A stretch of 34,292 nt of DNA from positions 1 through 34,292 of IMG/VR virus record IMGVR_UViG_3300025674_000178, one strand, 5' to 3'. The position numbers and the translations under genes were made by a program. Positions 32,030-34,292 of the stretch are shown here, in pieces. The first letter of the stretch is position 1. Each line of letters begins with the position of its first letter. This DNA is from a virus. A model generated the notes under the pieces. It saw nothing but the letters and a program-made list of their open reading frames with translations, had not been told where the DNA came from and searched no databases.

Positions 32030-32058
32030 ATTATAGTTAAAAAAAAGAGGGGTGTCAA
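32030..32058 (-). promoter_or_regulatory. Perfect sigma70 consensus promoter TTGACA-17-TATAAT
   Basis: -35 TTGACA (32053-32058), exactly 17 bp, -10 TATAAT (32030-32035). The -35 lies across the loop of the terminator hairpin (32046-32067) and contains the TGA stop of the 51-aa gene. The spacer holds the terminator's T tract. Expected to be a strong early promoter for the 55-aa gene, thyX, phoH and the nuclease. Confidence 0.9.
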
Positions 32059-32067
32059 GACCCCTCT
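32039..32067 (-). terminator. Strong intrinsic terminator for the riboswitch operon
   Basis: On the minus strand, AGAGGGGT-CTTGAC-ACCCCTCT (perfect 8-bp, GC-rich) with an 8-T tract. The hairpin includes the last codons and stop of the 51-aa gene. Confidence 0.88.
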
Positions 32068-32210
32068 GATTTAAATAATTTTTCAAACCATTCCACTAGA
32101 TGAACACGGTAACAAGACCAATAACGACACCCACGATATGTTAAAAGATAACAAGCAGGACCCCTATTGTCCTTGTCCATATCATCATAGTGATAACGGT
32201 AATTTTCCAT
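32055..32210 (-). CDS. Tiny conserved cyanophage protein, 51 aa
   Basis: MENYRYHYDDMDKDNRGPAC then YLLTYRGCRYWSCYRVHLVEWFEKLFKSEGS. Aromatic-rich with three Cys and a TYRGCRYWS core, which echoes the YRG motif of the upstream DUF4278-like gene. ATG shares a base with the stop of the 28-aa gene (TAATG). Its stop codon is inside the terminator loop and inside the -35 of the next promoter. No function known; the sequence style is familiar from marine cyanophages. Last gene of the riboswitch operon. Confidence 0.75.
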   Translation of the reverse strand: MENYRYHYDDMDKDNRGPACYLLTYRGCRYWSCYRVHLVEWFEKLFKSEGS

Positions 32211-32296
32211 TACCTATTGAGTAATAGAACTTCAATATATATGAGATAAATGAATGCTGTTGATGCACCTGCAATAGCTGCAATCATGGCAATCAC
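32210..32296 (-). CDS. Tiny membrane-type peptide, 28 aa (GTG start)
   Basis: Reads (GTG)IAMIAAIAGASTAFIYLI then YIEVLLLNR. A single hydrophobic stretch (residues 2-24) followed by NR suggests one transmembrane helix. GTG 32296 is preferred because it overlaps the previous stop (GTGA) and has AGGA about 8-11 nt upstream; ATG 32287 (25 aa) is the alternative. The stop couples to the next gene (TAATG). The position between two conserved micro-genes with exact coupling argues that it is real. It may act at the host membrane. Confidence 0.6.
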   Translation of the reverse strand: MIAMIAAIAGASTAFIYLIYIEVLLLNR

Positions 32297-32391
32297 TTTC
32301 CTGCTCCTGCGTTTGCAAGCAGTGCTTGGTGACGACGTTGCTCTTTTTGCTTTTGCTCTTTAATGAGTTGAAGCACGTTGAGTTTTTTCAT
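32293..32391 (-). CDS. Tiny basic peptide, 32 aa
   Basis: Reads MKKLNVLQLIKEQKQKEQRR then HQALLANAGAGK. One highly charged amphipathic helix, net positive. The start shares a base with the DUF4278-like stop (TGATG) and the stop overlaps the next GTG start. The 3' end encodes the AGGAGCAGGAAAG ribosome site for the membrane peptide. No homologue is recognised; support comes from the unbroken chain of coupled junctions. Confidence 0.58.
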   Translation of the reverse strand: MKKLNVLQLIKEQKQKEQRRHQALLANAGAGK

Positions 32392-32528
32392 CACTTATGA
32401 CCCTCCTTAGTAAACTTAACACCACGATAGGTTTCGTTGTACTGTTGGGGTTGTTGCATCATCTGCTGTTGATACTCCAGACGCTTTTGGGTATCATACT
32501 CGATGCCACGATATACTACTTTAGCCAT
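32391..32528 (-). CDS. DUF4278-like small protein (45 aa), first gene after the riboswitch
   Basis: Starts MAKVVYRGIEYDTQKRLEYQ, then QQMMQQPQQYNETYRGVKFTKEGHK. Two YRG strands (VVYRGIEYD, ETYRGVKFT) joined by a Gln-rich helix match the DUF4278 pattern of cyanobacteria and cyanophages. The start was set at ATG 32528 because a perfect GGAGG lies 9-13 nt upstream; the longer frame runs through the structured leader. It is directly downstream of a glutamine-riboswitch-like RNA, where DUF4278-type genes are known to occur. Function unknown; regulation by nitrogen status is likely. Confidence 0.82.
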   Translation of the reverse strand: MAKVVYRGIEYDTQKRLEYQQQMMQQPQQYNETYRGVKFTKEGHK

Positions 32529-32555
32529 TAGGATTTTCCTCCAGAATGAGATTTT

Positions 32556-32658
32556 TAGGCCCCGTTCCTTCGGGCGGTTTGCGTTTGCTATTTGCGAATA
32601 GCAAATGAACGTTCCGTTCCGCCGTCCTACTTGCGTCAGAGTTTCCTCTGATGAACGT
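32556..32658 (-). promoter_or_regulatory. Glutamine riboswitch-like leader RNA (glnA / Downstream-peptide class)
   Basis: The minus-strand RNA begins at the predicted +1 with P1 strand CGTTC (32657-32653) and ATC, then hairpin CAGAG-GAAA-CTCTG (32637-32650), the conserved GACGCAAGTAGG (32626-32637), stem GGCGG/CCGCC (32619-32623 with 32573-32577) and the conserved CGAAGGAACG (32563-32572), whose GAACG closes P1. These elements, in this order, are the core of the glutamine riboswitch class. The P3 insertion holds an extra perfect 9-bp hairpin (32584-32605). A GGAGG ribosome site and the DUF4278-like gene follow. Confidence 0.82.
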
Positions 32659-32664
32659 AAGGTC

Positions 32665-32693
32665 ATTATAGACCCGATACTCTATCTATGCAA
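32665..32693 (-). promoter_or_regulatory. Sigma70-type promoter TTGCAT-17-TATAAT
   Basis: -35 TTGCAT (32688-32693), 17-bp spacer, perfect -10 TATAAT (32665-32670). The predicted +1 near 32658 coincides with the first paired base of the riboswitch, supporting both calls. Confidence 0.85.
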
Positions 32694-32730
32694 GTAGGTT
32701 TGTAAGATGTTATACCAATTTTATCATTTC

Positions 32731-32934
32731 TTAATTTTCTTCAATCTCCCAACACTTTTCAAATTTGTGTCTCAACTCATTTAACTTCATTTCTTCCCAA
32801 TAAGTTAAAAGATGGTGATTAATTTCTGTTTCTTCTTCTGTAAACTTTAAACGATACTTATTTTTAATATTAACCACCTTAAGCATGTCATCCATAAAAG
32901 TTGTTGGCATATCCAAAAACTCTTCGTATGTCAT
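32731..32934 (-). CDS. Hypothetical protein, 67 aa
   Basis: MTYEEFLDMPTTFMDDMLKVVNIKNKYRLKFTEEETEINHHLLTYWEEMKLNELRHKFEKCWEIEEN. Acidic and all-helical by eye, aromatic-rich C-terminus (YWEEMKLNELRHKFEKCWE). Start coupled to the upstream gene (TAATG). About 200 bp of leader and promoter separate it from the DUF4278-like gene; no terminator is seen between. No recognised domain. Confidence 0.68.
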   Translation of the reverse strand: MTYEEFLDMPTTFMDDMLKVVNIKNKYRLKFTEEETEINHHLLTYWEEMKLNELRHKFEKCWEIEEN

Positions 32935-33251
32935 TAGTCTCTTTGTCTCCAGTCGTCTGGTTTATCTCCAGTGAAGAAATCAATAATGTCATCAGCACTA
33001 TTAAATCCTGTTCTATGATTAGTTGGATCGGGATCCCCCAAATCCAAAGCATTCATAAATCCATCAAGACTATCTTCAGTCATATCTGGATTAGCAGCAC
33101 GGCGTCTTGCTTGTCTCAAAATAGTCGCAGCAGAACGATTTGATTTGGCAAGTTTTTCGGCCCAAATCATATCACCTAACTCTACTGATTCGCCTTTTAC
33201 AATACTTTCACAGATTGCTTCAAGACGCAAACGATATTGAGTAGAGAGCAT
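32934..33251 (-). CDS. Conserved hypothetical protein, 105 aa
   Basis: MLSTQYRLRLEAICESIVKGESVELGDMIWAEKLAKSNRSAATILRQARRRAANPDMTEDSLDGFMNALDLGDPDPTNHRTGFNSADDIIDFFTGDKPDDWRQRD. The N-terminal half is helical and basic (ILRQARRRA); the C-terminal half is acidic with Asp-Pro turns. CGGAG ribosome site 8 nt before ATG. A late-type box lies about 21 bp upstream. No known domain, though the sequence has the look of a cyanophage core-flanking protein. Confidence 0.75.
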   Translation of the reverse strand: MLSTQYRLRLEAICESIVKGESVELGDMIWAEKLAKSNRSAATILRQARRRAANPDMTEDSLDGFMNALDLGDPDPTNHRTGFNSADDIIDFFTGDKPDDWRQRD

Positions 33252-33271
33252 GTTTAATCTCCGTATAGATT

Positions 33272-33279
33272 TATTTATT
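33272..33279 (-). promoter_or_regulatory. Possible late promoter AATAAATA
   Basis: The minus strand reads TTAATAAATAAATC. It overlaps the TAA stop of the 67-aa gene (33280-33278) and lies 21 bp before the 105-aa gene. The AT-rich context makes chance occurrence likely enough for caution. Confidence 0.4.
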
Positions 33280-33481
33280 AATATGGAAGTGATTTCAATC
33301 CATCTAAAACATTCTGAAATCTTTCAGCACGACTTTTGTGGTGCTCTACATTTTCTTCAAGAACACTTACGATATCATCTAGAACAACGTCCAAAGAAGC
33401 ATCGGTGTCAAAATATTTTTGGATTGATTCGGCAAGATATCTACGCCTACTCCATTCCATACTATAAGGTTTATAGTCCAT
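33278..33481 (-). CDS. Hypothetical protein, 67 aa
   Basis: MDYKPYSMEWSRRRYLAESIQKYFDTDASLDVVLDDIVSVLEENVEHHKSRAERFQNVLDGLKSLPY. Helical, with a basic N-terminal SRRRYLAESIQKYF and an acidic central LDDIVSVLEENVEHH. It has its own host-type promoter (33504-33532) with a leader of about 16 nt and no obvious ribosome site. Function unknown; early expression likely. Confidence 0.72.
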   Translation of the reverse strand: MDYKPYSMEWSRRRYLAESIQKYFDTDASLDVVLDDIVSVLEENVEHHKSRAERFQNVLDGLKSLPY

Positions 33482-33503
33482 GATAAATTGTATATTTGGA
33501 TTG

Positions 33504-33532
33504 ATTCTACACCTTCTTTGTTAATCTGTCAA
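33504..33532 (-). promoter_or_regulatory. Sigma70-type promoter TTGACA-17-TAGAAT
   Basis: -35 TTGACA (33527-33532), 17-bp spacer, -10 TAGAAT (33504-33509). The TGA stop of speD (33531-33529) is part of the -35. It drives the 67-aa and 105-aa genes and those beyond. Confidence 0.8.
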
Positions 33533-33867
33533 CGCTCTATGTAGCTGAGCGTATGTTTTGTGGCATAAAGTTGTTGTATGATAATATCACAACCAATTTT
33601 AGGGTTGCAATCACCACAAGTATAGACATCTACTGCTGCCTTACCTTCCTCAGGCCAAGTGTGAATACTAATGTGACTTTCAGATAACAAACAAATCGCA
33701 GTGACACCCTGTGGTTCAAACTTCTTAGAGATAGTCTGAACCACAGTGGCACCACTTGCAACTGCAGCATTTTCTAATAAGTCAATAAGACATTTCTCAT
33801 CATCCAATAGAACGAATGAGCAACCATAAAGGTTGAGAAGATAATGCTTACCCATTGTCAGTGTCAT
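33529..33867 (-). CDS. speD: S-adenosylmethionine decarboxylase SpeD (112 aa)
   Basis: GKHYLLNLYGCSFVLLDD (6-23), then LLSESHISIHTWPEEGKAAVDVYTCGDCNP (57-86). Self-cleavage occurs at the Glu-Ser bond in SESHIS to form the pyruvoyl group; HTWPE and the CGDC cysteines complete the active site. The length matches the short bacterial/archaeal (B. subtilis-type) class. It makes decarboxylated AdoMet for spermidine synthesis and is a frequent cyanophage auxiliary gene; polyamines may help condense DNA or protect photosynthesis. Start at ATG 33867 (MTLTMGKH), overlapping the upstream gene by 20 bp; ATG 33855 is possible. Confidence 0.92.
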   Translation of the reverse strand: MTLTMGKHYLLNLYGCSFVLLDDEKCLIDLLENAAVASGATVVQTISKKFEPQGVTAICLLSESHISIHTWPEEGKAAVDVYTCGDCNPKIGCDIIIQQLYATKHTLSYIER

Positions 33868-34030
33868 TCAACAGTTCACTGACAATACTTTCTGTACCAT
33901 CAATAGTTTTGACTGCAAAAATAGGAGATCTCATATACTTTTTAATCTTCTTATATTTTTTAAGAAGATTTTTCACTTCATTTTTGTTGATTGCGACTTC
34001 AATCTTTTCTTCACTAAATCCTTCACTCAT
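33848..34030 (-). CDS. Small basic protein, 60 aa
   Basis: Reads MSEGFSEEKIEVAINKNEVK, then NLLKKYKKIKKYMRSPIFAVKTIDGTESIVSELLNDTDNG. A Lys-rich helix (NEVKNLLKKYKKIKKYM) is followed by a short strand-turn-strand. Start coupled to the upstream stop by ATGA; it overlaps speD by 20 bp. Nothing recognisable; a nucleic-acid-binding role would fit the charge but is unproven. Confidence 0.6.
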   Translation of the reverse strand: MSEGFSEEKIEVAINKNEVKNLLKKYKKIKKYMRSPIFAVKTIDGTESIVSELLNDTDNG

Positions 34031-34257
34031 CTTTTTTTCTTTTTATCAGGTGCTTTATATCCCCACAGTTTTGGGTTTACTCTTCCATATCCAAAATCAA
34101 TCTTGCGAACTGATCCTGGACCATACTTATCGTAATAGAAATCAAATAAGTCAACTCTCTTTCTACAACGAGTTACGTCCATAAAAGTTTCACCATCCAC
34201 ATCATACCAAATTAAATATGCATCATTTGGAAGTGATGAATCTTTTGCTTGAATCAT
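34027..34257 (-). CDS. Conserved cyanophage protein, 76 aa or longer (may start beyond the window)
   Basis: MIQAKDSSLPNDAYLIWYDVDGETFMDVTRCRKRVDLFDFYYDKYGPGSVRKIDFGYGRVNPKLWGYKAPDKKKKR. The DAYLIWYDVDG...DVTRC.KRVDLFDFYYDKYGPGSVRKIDFGYG..NPKLWGY pattern looks well conserved among cyanophages; function unknown. The frame stays open to the window edge (YGCEILFEKAK before the Met), so the true start may be outside. Alternatively, an upstream gene ends in MDAKSFLKKQR with its stop coupled by ATGA. No good ribosome site precedes 34257. Confidence 0.7.
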   Translation of the reverse strand: MIQAKDSSLPNDAYLIWYDVDGETFMDVTRCRKRVDLFDFYYDKYGPGSVRKIDFGYGRVNPKLWGYKAPDKKKKR

Positions 34258-34292
34258 CTTTGCTTTTTCAAAAAGGATTTCGCATCCATATT

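Noticed and set aside
32529-32666. 91-aa open frame extending the DUF4278-like gene upstream
   Set aside because: The extension runs through the promoter -10 and riboswitch leader, and the GGAGG site fits the internal ATG 32528.

Overview
The window is a segment of a T4-like myovirus that very probably infects marine picocyanobacteria (Synechococcus or Prochlorococcus). Three things point there. (1) T4 core genes are present: gp4, gp5-, gp26-, gp27-, gp48-, gp53- and gp54-like baseplate/head genes, plus gp32, gp33 and gp59. (2) Typical cyanophage cargo sits beside them: phoH, thyX, speD, many tiny conserved ORFs, and a leader RNA that matches the cyanobacterial glutamine riboswitch family. 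(3) The DNA is AT-rich and tightly packed, with most genes touching or overlapping through ATGA, TAATG or TGATG junctions. No gene-free stretch exceeds about 300 bp; the longest is the leader at 32529-32730.

Layout. 1-8962 (minus): virion/tail-fibre-type genes, comprising two small paralogues, a 768-aa fibre with a C-terminal S74 chaperone domain, and a 1999-aa beta-helix-like protein also ending in an S74 domain. 9007-11430 (minus): accessory island with a Mom-like GNAT, tiny genes, tRNA-Thr(UGU), tRNA-Leu(UAA) and an HNH homing endonuclease. 11404-23514 (minus): the baseplate hub and tail module. It holds two paralogous structural genes, a spike-like protein, a gp5-like OB-fold hub protein, a gp27-like hub protein, two large tape-measure-like proteins carrying different peptidoglycan-cleaving domains (SleB-like and M23-like), a small PWER-motif protein, a gp26-family protein and a gp54-like tube initiator. 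23547-26456 (plus): a divergent late operon of gp4, an unknown, gp48 and gp53. 26440-26958 (minus): GIY-YIG homing endonuclease. 27051-32007 (minus): replication and nucleotide module (gp32, DUF1825-like, gp59, gp33, RecB-like exonuclease, phoH, FmdB-like, thyX). 32055-34292 (minus): tiny early genes, the riboswitch leader and speD.

Regulation that can be read directly. T4-type late promoters ([TGA]ATAAATA) precede structural genes. Five host-type promoters with exact 17-bp spacers precede early/accessory genes. Four intrinsic terminators are visible. Many promoters are written across the stop codon of the preceding gene. The clearest regulatory finds are (a) a glutamine-riboswitch-like leader starting at the predicted +1 of a strong promoter and driving four overlapping micro-genes; (b) two unrelated homing endonucleases, HNH and GIY-YIG, each with a late promoter inside an inverted repeat next to its start codon, an arrangement known for T4 I-TevI; and (c) a 38-bp stretch in which a stop codon, a terminator hairpin and a consensus promoter overlap.

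Functional names are by recognition from the sequence only. No database search or folding program was run.
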